Shown here in pieces: positions 51,452 through 61,714 of a stretch of DNA of 64,000 nucleotides. A program made the position numbers and the translations under genes. The stretch is from positions 791,224 through 855,223 of the forward strand of contig NZ_JAEVLS010000003.1 of the NCBI RefSeq assembly GCF_016801985.1. The letters run 5' to 3'. The notes beneath the pieces are model-generated. The model did no database searches and was not told where the DNA came from. It saw nothing but the letters and a program-made list of their open reading frames with translations. Each line of letters opens with the position of its first letter. Position 1 is the first letter of the stretch. The DNA comes from Steroidobacter gossypii (GTDB taxonomy: Bacteria > Pseudomonadota > Gammaproteobacteria > Steroidobacterales > Steroidobacteraceae).

Positions 51452-53431
51452 ATGAAGTGCGGACGGCTGTTCCTAGTCTTCATTCTGATTGGCGCAGCGA
51501 CGCTCGCGAGTGCCGCACTCATCGCATCGATGAGCTTCGACAGCATCGAATACTCGAACGACGACGTGCTCCCGCTTCAGGTCAGCAACCTCGCTCAGAC
51601 GCTCACCGTGCTCCAGGCCATCCCAGTGGTTGAAGCGCCAATGATGCGGGTTGGCATCTCAGATGTCGGCCTTCAGCAGATCGCGTCCGCTTTGGTCGGT
51701 ACGGAAGTGCACCTTCCCGCCCTCGCCGATTCACGCATCTCCGTTTCCGAAGCAGCGATTCAAACCGTTCCAGGCGAGTTGCGGGTCACGCTGGGGCTGA
51801 TTGGCCGCTCGCCAGCCATGCAGGCGGAAGTGGCGCTTTCTGGAACGGGCGCAATTCTGTTCGAGCGTTACGCGCTCGCGGCGGACGCGCGTTCGTTGCA
51901 CGCGGTGTATCGGGTCCACATCGAACGGCTGGCGCCGGCTTTTCGGGTGGGCTTGCTGTCAGTTCGTACACGCAAGTGGGCCAACGAACTATTGAGGAGT
52001 CGCGCGCTCGAGCAGTTCTCGGAGGTTCTGACGTTCAAGATTCCTGTGCCCTCGATGCCCGAATTACCGCTGGGATTCGTGCGCGAGGATACGACGTTCA
52101 TCGAAGACACGGGCGCAACCTACGTCATTCGTTCCGAGCTTCCAGCATCCAAGCTTTCCTGGCCTCTTGCGGTCCAACTCCCGATCGTTTCGGCAGATGG
52201 GCTGCACATCCTCGCCACGGCGGCTCCGAACGATCTAGCCAAGCCCGCGGTGAATGATGCTTCACCGGAAGAACTGGCGATGCAGCGCAGTGAGCTTATG
52301 GGCAAGGTGCAGGCTCTCACCACACGACTCCCGGAGCTCACAGCTCCCATCGAGTTGACCGTACATCGCCGTTTGTTCGAGCAGCTGGTCGCGCAAGTTA
52401 ACGCGCTGCCCGGGCCCGCGCGCACCGTGAGTTATCGGCTCATGTCCTGGCGAGGTCGATTGGTAGATGAGATTCACGAGGCAGAGCTCGTCGGCAAGGG
52501 CGGCTACTACGTCGAGTTCAAGGATCAAAACAGCGCATCGGCCAAGGTCCAGATTGCGAACCTCACGTCAGCTTGGTCCGAGCACGGGCTGACGCTTGCG
52601 ACCTCCCTGAGCGCGAATGCTCAGGCGCGGCTGAACGTTCACATCGACCCATATATCGGCGGCGGGTTCGATTTCGACATGGGAATCGAGGGTGATGCGA
52701 CCGCTCCCGTTGATATTACGCTCGCGGCGCGCAAGCTCGGTTTCGGCGATCGCATCGCGTTCGTGATCGGTCCGGTCTTGCGATGTGCGCAGTTTCCGCT
52801 GATCGTGCAAGGCGGCGGCAGCGTGAAGTTCGGTGTTGAGATGTACGAGTTGATCGGCGAGCATTTGTGGCAGCCGACGGTCTTGCTCACGGACCTCTCT
52901 CAGCACGTGCCCCTGCTTCCAGAAGTGAACAGCCATAGTTTGCGGCATGCAGCGACGTATCTTCAGGTGAGGCCGGTGCCACAAGCGGTTGAGGTTCTCA
53001 CCGACGCTTATCAATTTCGCGCGGCGCTACAGGTGACACGCCACGTTGGCGCGATTTCGATCGAAGCGGGCGAGGGCAAGCTATCGGAGGCGGCGCTCGC
53101 GGCACTGGAGAGTGCATGGGGGCGGGAAGTTGTACCCACGTGTCCGGCGAAACCCGCAAGCAAGTTCCTATTCGCGGGTCAGGATTTCGGACCGAATAAC
53201 GCAGCCGTGAAGGTCTTGCGGGACATCGGCCGATCCATCGGCCTCACCAAGCACAATGCAAAAATCGCCTGGGGTGACGTGGAGACTGTGATTGAAGACC
53301 CAGGTAAAGCGCCCGAGAAGGTGGCCGAGATTGCTGTGCGCGTCGGGCGGGAGGTGGAGAGAGCTGGCGAGCGTATCGAGCGCGACGTCCTGAAGCCCGC
53401 CAAAAAACTCATCAAAAAATTGAAATTCTAG
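51452..53431 (+). CDS. exported or membrane-anchored protein of unknown function, 659 aa
   Basis: 659 aa. The N-terminus is a signal peptide or membrane anchor (CGRLFLVFILIGAATLASAA). The long middle is beta-strand-rich (LRVTLGLIGRSPAMQAEVAL, VVEAPMMRVGISDVGLQQIA, LNVHIDPYIGGGFDFDMGIE), like a repeat of lipid-binding or outer-leaflet sheets; it recalls DUF4403-type proteins but is not certain. A Lys-rich tail (ERDVLKPAKKLIKKLKF) ends it. It forms an operon with the membrane protein before it and probably acts in the periplasm. Confidence 0.72.
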   Translation: MKCGRLFLVFILIGAATLASAALIASMSFDSIEYSNDDVLPLQVSNLAQTLTVLQAIPVVEAPMMRVGISDVGLQQIASALVGTEVHLPALADSRISVSEAAIQTVPGELRVTLGLIGRSPAMQAEVALSGTGAILFERYALAADARSLHAVYRVHIERLAPAFRVGLLSVRTRKWANELLRSRALEQFSEVLTFKIPVPSMPELPLGFVREDTTFIEDTGATYVIRSELPASKLSWPLAVQLPIVSADGLHILATAAPNDLAKPAVNDASPEELAMQRSELMGKVQALTTRLPELTAPIELTVHRRLFEQLVAQVNALPGPARTVSYRLMSWRGRLVDEIHEAELVGKGGYYVEFKDQNSASAKVQIANLTSAWSEHGLTLATSLSANAQARLNVHIDPYIGGGFDFDMGIEGDATAPVDITLAARKLGFGDRIAFVIGPVLRCAQFPLIVQGGGSVKFGVEMYELIGEHLWQPTVLLTDLSQHVPLLPEVNSHSLRHAATYLQVRPVPQAVEVLTDAYQFRAALQVTRHVGAISIEAGEGKLSEAALAALESAWGREVVPTCPAKPASKFLFAGQDFGPNNAAVKVLRDIGRSIGLTKHNAKIAWGDVETVIEDPGKAPEKVAEIAVRVGREVERAGERIERDVLKPAKKLIKKLKF

Positions 53432-55360
53432 TGCCGTTGCATCAGATCTTCCGCCGGCTTACGCAGCTCGATGGCGCCTGAATTCCGCGACGCGAGACCC
53501 GCCCGATACTCACCGCGCAACGATTTCGGTCTGCAGATGATTGGACCGTAGGTCTCTCAGCTGCGGCCGCAAACGCTTTCACGAGCATCTTTCGCATGGT
53601 GTGGCGGAACGAGAGCGTCGTTGATCGATGATCCTTTTGGATGCGACCTTCTCGCTCGGGGGACGGAATTCTCTTGTCGGGCCAGCTTAGCGGGAATACG
53701 AGAAGTTTCCATCTGAACGGCATTTCTGAGGTGATTGCAGAGCTATACCTAGAGTTTTTTGGTGACCGGCGGCGATGGCGGCAGCGAGGACGCCGTACAC
53801 CCGGAGGCCGCTCTGCACCATCGCCCGGACTGCCTGGCCATGTGGGGATATCGAGGGCTGGTCTGATACCGAGGATCATCGAAGCCTGCGCCTGATCGGC
53901 TAGCCACGACGTGGCCAACGCACCGCAACAGCGGAAAGGAGTCAGGCAACCCGCCCACATTGACGGATCACGCAGAATACGCATCGAAACGAGCCGAGGA
54001 TCCTTGTGTGGCATCGGTTGCAGCCAAACCCTTCTCGGACGCGGATAACCGCGCAGGGTGCGCCGTATGGACAGCCCAGTGCCGAGCCGGTAGAGCGCTC
54101 GGTTGTGCGTTGTGCGTATCACCCATCGTCAGCGGAGCGCTTTTCGCAGCCTCGGTTAGTTGGAGTGGGCAAATCAAATTCATCCGCGCTCCCAAAGCCC
54201 AGAATCTCACCGAACCCCTCACGCACCAAGATGTCGTTGGATAAGAAGGCTCGTTCACGTCCCTCGGGCAATGAGTCGTGCTGTCGATGCAGACTGTTCG
54301 CATCGTTCAGATGCTCTGCGATGTGCGAGGCGTGTTCCAACGGCCGTCGCACTTCTCGCCGCGGCCACCAAGAGTCCTAATGGGCACCGAAGACAAGTGC
54401 ACTCGAGCCATGGTGCCGACGTTCCTGGAGCGTAATGACTCCAGCTTCAATGTGATCGTCAGTCGTGAAGATATATTCGCGATCTCTGGTTTCTCGGTTT
54501 CTCAGGCAGTGAAATCAAACCACTCGCCCTCGATCGCGTCCATCTGGCCTGTCAGATGGAGTAATGGATGTTGCCGGCGGTAGGTAGTGGCGATCTCGCG
54601 AAGATGCCGAAACAGGCAGTCGCCACTCGGACCCGCATGCTGCCGAGCGCGGCAGGTCGTGACGGCTGCCGCCGCTCGAGGGGCGGGGGGCCGCCACCCC
54701 AGGCTCGAGCACACGTGGTGAGCCAATTCGTGAAGTTCGCGGCACTGGAAGGGGTGCTGGGCTCGATGAGAGGCGCGTGTTGTCCCTTGATGCACGCCCC
54801 AATGAGCAGCAAGCGTCAGGCCGGACTTTTGTCTATGAGTACGGCGTGAGGAGCGATCGGGCATTGTGTCAACGGTCATCCAAAACTCCCCAACTCCAGT
54901 CGCGTCTTAGTTGATGGCAGTCGTAGGTTCTTCATGATCTCGCTGATGCTAGACATACCAGCGGGCATCGCGTCTGCTTTTTTGTAACTACGGGAGGGGT
55001 CGGGCGACGACTTCAAGCGCTCCATGCTGTGTGAATCTTCCAGTATCGAAGGATGTATGTCGCGTTGCGGAATATACGATCGCTGCTAGAGACGGAAGGA
55101 TAAATGAGAAGATAGTTCTGGGCCTCCTTGACATGAGGTCGGCGCTGATGCACGCGTTCTATATCTATGTGCACTGGGAGGGCATCACATGTTCTATCAC
55201 ATCCCTGCTCCGAAACGGCGGATCCAGATGGCTCAGGATACAAACAAGTTACGGATTCTCGACCCGCTGCCTTTCATCTTGCGTCGAGACGTTTAGCGAT
55301 GGAAATGTGGTTGTTTTCTGAGCACAACTGCCACTACCGAATGGTTTGAGGAATGCCATT
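53432..55360. other. 1.9-kb stretch without a recognised gene
   Basis: Largest gene-free gap in the window. A minus-strand frame at 54502-54879 ends FRHLREIATTYRRQHPLLHL, GQMDAIEGEWFDFTA and contains HELAHH. Overlapping minus frames also have natural composition, so a decayed gene is possible, but I cannot name it. The region 54900-55345 is more AT-rich and may hold the promoter of the next gene. Confidence 0.4.
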
Positions 55361-56587
55361 ATGAATGCGATCGGAGTCTCGGTATCCTTTTTACTGATGG
55401 TTCTAACTGTGAGCTCTGTGACGAAAGCAGGTGCCACTGAGGCCACCTTCGGGGACGATGTCGCGTTCTTGCAGAAGCATACGAAGTTGGTGGTATTAAG
55501 CGACGTTCAAGGTAAAGCAAAGATCGCCGTTACTCCCGCGTGGCAAGGGCGCGTTATGACGAGCACCGCTGAGGGCGATGCAGGGCAAAGCCTGGGCTGG
55601 ATAAACGCGAAGCATATCGCCTCGGGAAAACTCGTTCCGCACATGAATATCTTCGGGGGGGAGGAGCGCTTCTGGCTTGGACCAGAAGGCGGGCAGTTCT
55701 CAATATTTCACGCCAAGGGTGGAGGGTTCACTTGGGAGAATTGGCAGGTTCCTCCCGCGCTCGATTCCCTCCCATTCGATCTGGTGAGTCAATCTCGTGA
55801 TCGAGCGGAGTTCGGTGCCGAGTTCTCGCTGCAGAACCACGCTGGAACGACATTTCAGCTAGGCGTGAAACGCGTTGTTCGGTTACTTGATACTAAGACT
55901 TCGTGGCGTCATCTGGGACTATCCCCGTCCAGCGCGGTATCAGTTGTAGGCTACGAGTCAAACAATACTCTCAAGAATCTCGGGAGGCAGCCCTGGCGCA
56001 AGGAGACTGGTCTGCTGTCCATCTGGATCGCTGGGATGCACCCGGCGTCTAAGGGGGCCGTGTTCATTGTTCCCCTCAAAGAGGTCGCTAGCGAGAAGAT
56101 TGATGAAGGAATTACCTCAGACTACTTTGGTCGACTCGAGAACGACCGACTCAAGGTGATGCGCGATGCAGTCTATTTTCGCGTCGATGCAGCGTATCAA
56201 AGCAAGATCGGTATCAGTCCGAGTCGAAGTCTCGGGAAGTATGGAAGCTATAATCCAGAGCGTCGAACGCTCACAATCACGCAATTCAGTCAACCTGAGG
56301 GGGTGACGGAGTACGTTAAGTCTTTGTGGCGCTTGCAGGCCGATCCCTATAGCGGAGATGCTATCAACAGCTACAACGACGGACCGACCAAGCCTGGTGA
56401 GGAGCCCTTCGGGCCCTTCTATGAGATGGAGTCATCGTCACCGGCTGCTGCGCTCGCGCCAGGGAACACCATCGAGCATACGCATCGAACCGTCCATTTA
56501 ATCGGAGATCGCACTGAGCTTGAGAAGATCGCTCGTGCGACCCTTGGCCTTTCTCTAGATGTGACCTTTGGGGCGGATACCGAATAG
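55361..56587 (+). CDS. DUF6786-like exported protein
   Basis: 408 aa from the ATG at 55361, with GAGGA 8 bases upstream; an in-frame TTG at 55346 is less likely. The N-terminal signal peptide is VSVSFLLMVLTVSSVTKAGA. The mature part begins ATFGDDVAFLQKHTKLVVLS and continues with TPAWQGRVMTSTAEGDAGQS, FGGEERFWLGPEGGQFSIFH and TFQLGVKRVVRLLD. This layout resembles DUF6786 proteins, probably sugar-handling or mutarotase-like beta sandwiches in the periplasm; the family link is from sequence style. Followed head-on by the minus-strand FAD gene. Confidence 0.75.
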   Translation: MNAIGVSVSFLLMVLTVSSVTKAGATEATFGDDVAFLQKHTKLVVLSDVQGKAKIAVTPAWQGRVMTSTAEGDAGQSLGWINAKHIASGKLVPHMNIFGGEERFWLGPEGGQFSIFHAKGGGFTWENWQVPPALDSLPFDLVSQSRDRAEFGAEFSLQNHAGTTFQLGVKRVVRLLDTKTSWRHLGLSPSSAVSVVGYESNNTLKNLGRQPWRKETGLLSIWIAGMHPASKGAVFIVPLKEVASEKIDEGITSDYFGRLENDRLKVMRDAVYFRVDAAYQSKIGISPSRSLGKYGSYNPERRTLTITQFSQPEGVTEYVKSLWRLQADPYSGDAINSYNDGPTKPGEEPFGPFYEMESSSPAAALAPGNTIEHTHRTVHLIGDRTELEKIARATLGLSLDVTFGADTE

Positions 56588-56603
56588 CGCCAGAAATTGC
56601 GTG

Positions 56604-57950
56604 TCAAGCCGGCGGGTGCGGGGACGAGCCTCGCGAGCCCGCTATTCGGCGTGCCAGTCTAGTCGCGGCGCGAACCGCGTAGTTCGTCCCGCGATCCTCA
56701 GGATAGATCTGTGCCATCGTGCAGATGAAGAATCCTGGACGAGGGCCTTCTTCGGGCGGGCGTAGCTGTCCATAGCCCTTCTCCACAATCGGCTGAGACC
56801 AATGCGCGCGCCAAAGGTGGCAGGCACGAATCCACGTTCGCTCCATGGCCGGGAACATGGCGGTCAGGTACGGGAAGGCGTAGTCACAGAACTCTTGTGC
56901 CGTTGAAGAAAACAGCGGGTCACTCGTTCTCATGTATCGTGACAGATATACGATATGTCGCCCTCCGTAGTGGGAAGCACTCTCTAGATTCGTGTGCTCA
57001 ATCAAAGCCACGAAAGGGAACGTAGGGTCATTGACGTTGAGCCAGTAGGAGTTTGTCAGTGACCGGTCGAGTTCGAGAACGAGGCAGATGTTTCCAAGGT
57101 AACGAATGCGTTCAAGCTGGCGCGTGTAGTCGGGCGGCGACCAATGCTTGATCATGTTCGAGATCAGGGGCAGCGCGGGCGTCGCAACCACCGCCGTTGA
57201 AACGATGGTCTCGTGCGGTGTAACGGTCACCCACTTGTCGCCATCGGGCTCGATCCGGGACACGGGCGAATTGACTTCTACTCTTCCGCCCAGCTCTTCA
57301 ATTCTTCGTGCAATCGCCTGTGCCAGGACCGTGAAACCACCGTGGATGTACGCAAAGCGTTCCTCGCCCCCATTTGCCCTGCTGGCTGATCTGAGCTTTA
57401 GCTTGTTCCAGAACCATACCGCAGAGATTTGCTCGGCGAAGTCACCGAATTTTCCCTTCAGCAGCGGCTGCCAAACGACACGAAAGACATTCTCGCCGCC
57501 GAGTTCCCGAAGCCACTCGTAGGCCGATCGCTGCTCCAACGATGCCCAGTCATTCACGAGTCGCGCACGGACCATCAACAGGCCAAGTCTCAGGCGGTCG
57601 ATAGGCCGGAGCGCTCGGAAGGTCAGAAGATCCCAAGGGCTCGATAGCTTGAAAAAGCGGTGCGCGTAGTAGATCGAAGCATTTGTCGCATTCACCGTAA
57701 CCTGGTCGCTCAGGCCAAGCTCCCGAAGCAACCGCATGATCTCATGATCGGTCGTGAACAGAATATGATAGAAGCGGTCGAGTTTCGTGTTACCCACTGA
57801 GAAGGCCGAAGCTAGCCCACCCACCTCATCGTCAGCTTCTAGCAAGGTTACTTTGATGCCCAGCTTTGCAAGTTCATAGGCGGCTGCCAGGCCCGTGAAA
57901 CCAGCGCCGACGATCGTAACATCCGTAGTGGACGGGTGCGAGTTGCTCAT
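56604..57950 (-). CDS. FAD-dependent amine oxidase or mutase-like protein
   Basis: 448 aa from the ATG at 57950 (MSNSHPSTTDVTIVGAGFTG). The FAD-binding Rossmann motif is VTIVGAGFTGLAAAYELAKL, then the second part LLEADDEVGGLASAF. Further features are KLDRFYHILFTTDHEIMRLL and WQPLLKGKFGDFAEQISAVW. The C-terminal FAD contact is GYGQLRPPEEGPRPGFF and GTNYAVRAATRLARRIAG. The family includes UDP-galactopyranose-mutase-like and protoporphyrinogen-oxidase-like enzymes linked to polysaccharide genes. It overlaps the YbhN-like gene by ATGA, so they act together. Confidence 0.85.
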   Translation of the reverse strand: MSNSHPSTTDVTIVGAGFTGLAAAYELAKLGIKVTLLEADDEVGGLASAFSVGNTKLDRFYHILFTTDHEIMRLLRELGLSDQVTVNATNASIYYAHRFFKLSSPWDLLTFRALRPIDRLRLGLLMVRARLVNDWASLEQRSAYEWLRELGGENVFRVVWQPLLKGKFGDFAEQISAVWFWNKLKLRSASRANGGEERFAYIHGGFTVLAQAIARRIEELGGRVEVNSPVSRIEPDGDKWVTVTPHETIVSTAVVATPALPLISNMIKHWSPPDYTRQLERIRYLGNICLVLELDRSLTNSYWLNVNDPTFPFVALIEHTNLESASHYGGRHIVYLSRYMRTSDPLFSSTAQEFCDYAFPYLTAMFPAMERTWIRACHLWRAHWSQPIVEKGYGQLRPPEEGPRPGFFICTMAQIYPEDRGTNYAVRAATRLARRIAGSRGSSPHPPA

Positions 57951-58951
57951 GGTGCTGCTACATCTACGCGCGCACGAAGGTGGTGGGAGATCAGGTAAGG
58001 TGTGCCCAGCAGGACGGAAGGGACTGCGAGTATGGCGTGCACCACCAACGCATAGGCGGTAGCCGCCGCGGCAGAATTTCCAGTACTGGTCATTGCGACG
58101 ACGATTGGATACTCGAAGGTGCCTACGAAGCCTGGCGTACTTGGAATCAGTGTGGCGAGCGTTCCCACGGGAAGCGCAAGTAGGCTGGATATCGGGTGAG
58201 AAAGCATGGGGATCGCTAGAGCGACGAACCAGAATATCAAGAATTCGATAGCCCATATGATCGTTGTGAGCGAGAGCAGTCTGAGTGATGACTGCCGGGA
58301 GAGGATCTTCCTAACTGCGGCAAAGCCGACGTGAATCTCCGATTCAACCCGCTCACCAAGTTTCGGAGAGATGCGACGAAGAAGTCCGGCACAGCTAAGT
58401 GCAAGGCGAAAGGTTACGTCAGGAAACTTGAGTATGAGTATGGTGAGTATCGAAGCTAAGAGTATCGTGAACACGCCGCCACCCAGCAATGGGGAGGCGG
58501 AACGACCGAAGTAAATCAAAGCCAGGCCAAAGAGGCAGAGCAGCGCTAGCAAATCTAGCAAACGCTCGATGATCAACGTGGCCACGGTGGCGCCTGGCGT
58601 TGCGCCAAGATCTCGCCTGAAGGCGAAGGCGCGTATCACGTCACCTGCTCTCAACGGCAGAAGGTTGTTCGCTGCATAGCCGGCGAAGAATGGTCCCGCG
58701 CAGGCCATCCATCGCAGGCGCGGGTTCTCGTATGCAAGCATTTGCCGCCATCGCTCGATCCGGACCGCATATCCAGCGGCGTATGCGACTAGCGCGACGG
58801 TGGCCCAGGAGAGGTCAGTCGCGGAAAGAGACCGGAAGAGCTCTGTGGAGTCGACGCGTCGGGCCAGCAACCACAGGCAAGTGATCGTGAGGGCCGCGCC
58901 CAGGGTAAACCTCAATGAATTCCAGGTTGCGGGAGCCGGCATTCGTTTCAC
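57947..58951 (-). CDS. YbhN/AglD-like lysylphosphatidylglycerol-synthase TM flippase
   Basis: 334 aa with about eight membrane segments. The start is MKRMPAPATW; an ATG three codons later is also possible. Motifs of the LPG_synthase_TM fold include AGPFFAGYAANNLLPLRAGD (about 85-104), RAFAFRRDLGATPGATVATL, IIERLLDLLALLCLFGLALI and LIPSTPGFVGTFEYPIVVAM. Such proteins occur beside glycosyltransferases and are thought to flip or help transfer lipid-linked substrates. It shares an overlap with the FAD gene and is divergent from the GT2-GtrA gene, so all three probably serve one glycolipid pathway. Confidence 0.85.
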   Translation of the reverse strand: MKRMPAPATWNSLRFTLGAALTITCLWLLARRVDSTELFRSLSATDLSWATVALVAYAAGYAVRIERWRQMLAYENPRLRWMACAGPFFAGYAANNLLPLRAGDVIRAFAFRRDLGATPGATVATLIIERLLDLLALLCLFGLALIYFGRSASPLLGGGVFTILLASILTILILKFPDVTFRLALSCAGLLRRISPKLGERVESEIHVGFAAVRKILSRQSSLRLLSLTTIIWAIEFLIFWFVALAIPMLSHPISSLLALPVGTLATLIPSTPGFVGTFEYPIVVAMTSTGNSAAAATAYALVVHAILAVPSVLLGTPYLISHHLRARVDVAAP

Positions 58952-59519
58952 GGCGTGGTATGAAGGTACAGGTGTCTGCAGTATGAAGTGAACGAGAGAA
59001 GATGAAAGAGGACGTGGGCACGTACCGTTCGCGAGTGTTCAAGCGCAGGAGCTTAATTGGCTAGCAACTACCGTGTGGGGCAGTGTGTCGTGTCTGACTC
59101 AGAGGTTTCACTGCCATCTCGTTCTGCTCGGTGTCAACGAGTGAAGTGTTGAAGTGTGACTTCGACGTGCGCGCCATCTGGCGTTTTGGATAGCTCCGAG
59201 GTGGAGTTCAGCACGATTGTCGGATGAAGCTCCAACAATGGTATGACTGTGATGAGGGCGTGAAGGCAAAGGTCGCGCCGTCAGCTACTCGGATTGTGAG
59301 TTAGCAGCGAGCACAACTCCCCGTGAGGTCAGGCGCTGGCGGCGAGACGCCGCTTTCTCCGCGACACCGTCGCTGAGGGCTGTGATTTCCTCAGTGTGGC
59401 TTGGTTGACGAAGCGCGCGAATCGATGTTCCGTATGTATGTCAAACAATCGCAGCCAACGATGGGCTTCGTTTTTTAACCATATCTCGGGACTAGTTGTT
59501 CCTTCACAGGGGATAGATC
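58952..59519. other. divergent promoter region
   Basis: About 570 bases between the minus-strand FAD/YbhN pair and the plus-strand glycosyltransferase. No gene recognised. It should hold both promoters; the stretch near 59460-59520 (ACTAGTTGTTCC, AGGGG) leads into the glycosyltransferase start. Confidence 0.45.
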
Positions 59520-60689
59520 GTGCAGCACACAGGACCCGCGCTATCTGTCATCGTCCCCACCTTCAACGAAGCGAGTAACGTTGAAGCGCTCGTTACGCGG
59601 TTGGCGGCGATACTCTCAGATATCGAATGGGAGGTGATCTTCGTTGATGATAACTCTCCTGATGGCACTTCGAGCGTGGTGCGAAGGATTGGGCGCAATC
59701 AGCCACAGGTGAGATGCCTGCAGCGAATTGGCCGAAGGGGGCTATCGACGGCTTGCATCGAGGGGATGCTTGCCTCGAGTGCTCCTTACCTGGCAATCAT
59801 GGACTGTGACTTTCAACATGATCCTGCGGTGCTGCGTACCATGTATGGAGTGCTTGAGTCCGGAGAGGCGGAACTCGTGATTGGAAGCCGATACGCCGAG
59901 GGGGGAGGCTGCGGAAACTGGTCGAGGCGGCGTCATCAAATCAGTAGGATGGGCACGGCGATTAGCAAGATGCTCATCGGCCAGGATATGAAGGATCCGA
60001 TGAGTAATTTCTTTGCATTGCGCCGAGAACTCTTTGACGAAGCGGCAAGCGAGCTTTCAGGGTTGAGCTTCAAGATCCTATTGGACCTGCTATTGACGAT
60101 TCGCCATCCGGTTCGATTCTGCGAGATACCCATCACGCTGGGGCAGCGGACGGCCGGTGAGAGTAAGTTCGAACTCGTTGTTGCTTGGGAGTTCGCGATG
60201 CTCGTGGCCGACAAAACGGTCGGCCGCTACGTCCCGGTAAGATTTCTGGTGATGGCCGGCAACGGTGGTGCGCTTGGCGCCATCTTCCTGGGTCTATTTC
60301 TTGTCGCCCACAAAGGGTTTGGATTGACCTTCTTCTACGCTGGCGTTGCGGCGGTGACTGTTAGCATCATTGCCGGCTATCAGATCAGCAATGTGCTGAG
60401 CTATGGAGATCGGCGGAGACATGGGTTGCAGTGGGTTCGTGGCCTGTTGACGTTCATATTAGTGAGTAGTATCGGCGCGGCCGCAAACCTCGTATTGGCC
60501 AATTACCTGTATAGCGTCGGCGCCGATTGGTTCGTCTCTGCTGCTGCCGGCACGTTGCTGTGGCTGGCCTGGGATTTCACGGGGGCGAGCCCGGAGCGAT
60601 GGGGACTGGGGCGTTATCTCTCTGTCGGGCGGAGTCAATCTTCGAAGACTTCGGTGAGGAGTCTCGCGCGGCGGCGACACTCTAGTTGA
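59520..60689 (+). CDS. GT2 glycosyltransferase fused to GtrA-like domain
   Basis: 389 aa from GTG 59520, with AGGGG upstream. Residues about 1-230 are a dolichol-phosphate-mannose-synthase-like GT2: LSVIVPTFNEASNVEALVTR, VDDNSPDGTSS (nucleotide-sugar Asp), AIMDCDFQHDPAVLRTMY and VIGSRYAEGGG, with the acceptor helix MSNFFALRRELFDEA. Residues about 240-365 are GtrA-like with four membrane helices (FLVMAGNGGALGAIFLGLFL onward). Such proteins build a polyprenyl-phosphate sugar and present it to the membrane. It is next to the flippase-like gene. Confidence 0.88.
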   Translation: MQHTGPALSVIVPTFNEASNVEALVTRLAAILSDIEWEVIFVDDNSPDGTSSVVRRIGRNQPQVRCLQRIGRRGLSTACIEGMLASSAPYLAIMDCDFQHDPAVLRTMYGVLESGEAELVIGSRYAEGGGCGNWSRRRHQISRMGTAISKMLIGQDMKDPMSNFFALRRELFDEAASELSGLSFKILLDLLLTIRHPVRFCEIPITLGQRTAGESKFELVVAWEFAMLVADKTVGRYVPVRFLVMAGNGGALGAIFLGLFLVAHKGFGLTFFYAGVAAVTVSIIAGYQISNVLSYGDRRRHGLQWVRGLLTFILVSSIGAAANLVLANYLYSVGADWFVSAAAGTLLWLAWDFTGASPERWGLGRYLSVGRSQSSKTSVRSLARRRHSS

Positions 60690-60791
60690 CGCGCAACGAC
60701 GTGCCGGAGTGGATTGGCGCCAGATTATGGGGGCGCTGTGTTGGCATTTGTCATACGTATAGACTCCACCGTAGGCGGAGTTGGTTGACAT

Positions 60792-61360
60792 TTAAACCGT
60801 TTCGCGATTGGTCGCTTCGAGCGAACCTCGCTGCGTGCGCTCACATAGGCAGATCCATGCCGTGTTCGTGTGAGAGCAGCATCTAGCGGGCCGAGCCGAT
60901 CCGCTCGAATTGCTCGAAGACAGGACGGATCGCCTTGTCTTAGCGCGCCGATCTGGATCCTTCTTCAACCGCTCCACCTCTTCCGGCAGCGTTCGTTCGA
61001 AGCGCGACGTGCGATGGCCAAGCGCTGGAAGCTGATCATCATTGCGCCTGTTGGCTTCATAGAGCGAGATTCATTCAGATCGTTGCTCCCCCACGGTGCG
61101 TGCACCGCCTCTCGACCGATCAGCACTGTGTCAGCACACGGGAGGCTTCGAGCAGCTGCTGCCACTCCCGGCTGTTGCGTACAACGCGCGAGACCCGGCG
61201 CGGTGACCGCGCTAACGCGATCGAGGCAGGCCTCCAATACGATGCTCGACCTGGTACGCGCCTGTGTGCCAGATACTGATCGCCCGAGATCTTCATCGAC
61301 TATTTCGATGTTGGTGAAGCTCAGATCACACATATGTGACTGCATCGCATACTGCGCTTC
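60792..61360 (-). pseudogene. serine recombinase (large resolvase family), decayed
   Basis: Pieces in the correct order on the minus strand: QYAMQSHMC, NIEIVDEDLGRSVSGTQAR, ACLDRVSAVTAPGLAR, then in another frame VVRNSREWQQLLEASRV, then DTVLIGREAVHAP, then ERLKKDPDRRAKT and NRETV. This matches the catalytic and Recombinase-domain layout of large serine recombinases. Several indels and stops break it. The N-terminal part with the nucleophile Ser is not recognised. A remnant of a mobile element next to the group II intron. Confidence 0.72.
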
Positions 61361-61714
61361 CTGGCTCTCATCATTGTGTTGAGAGGTCGACGATCCCGAA
61401 CGTGGAGACCGTCTTACGAGCAAGATGCTGCGACTGGCCCTTGTCACTTCATCCACGCCGGGATAAACCGGCAAGAAGGAGAGAATGAAAGAGTCTCACA
61501 TCGAAGGGCTAGCGACCCACGATGACCCCGAGTCATGCGCGGCTAGCTGTAAGGCTGGCTGTGAAGTGTTGACAGGGGCACACGCAGGTTCGGTATTGAG
61601 CCGCGAAATCAGAACGATCAGGGTGCCGACGCTGTTAAGCGAAGCGGAAGGCAACATCCAGTTGAGACGCCATCGCGAGTCTCGGCTGGCCCTGCGCGGT
61701 CGCAGACCCGATAC

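Noticed and set aside
54502..54879. Zinc metalloprotease from HELAHH
   Set aside because: The frame has no supporting domain, and other minus frames overlap with similar composition; a five-residue motif alone is not enough.
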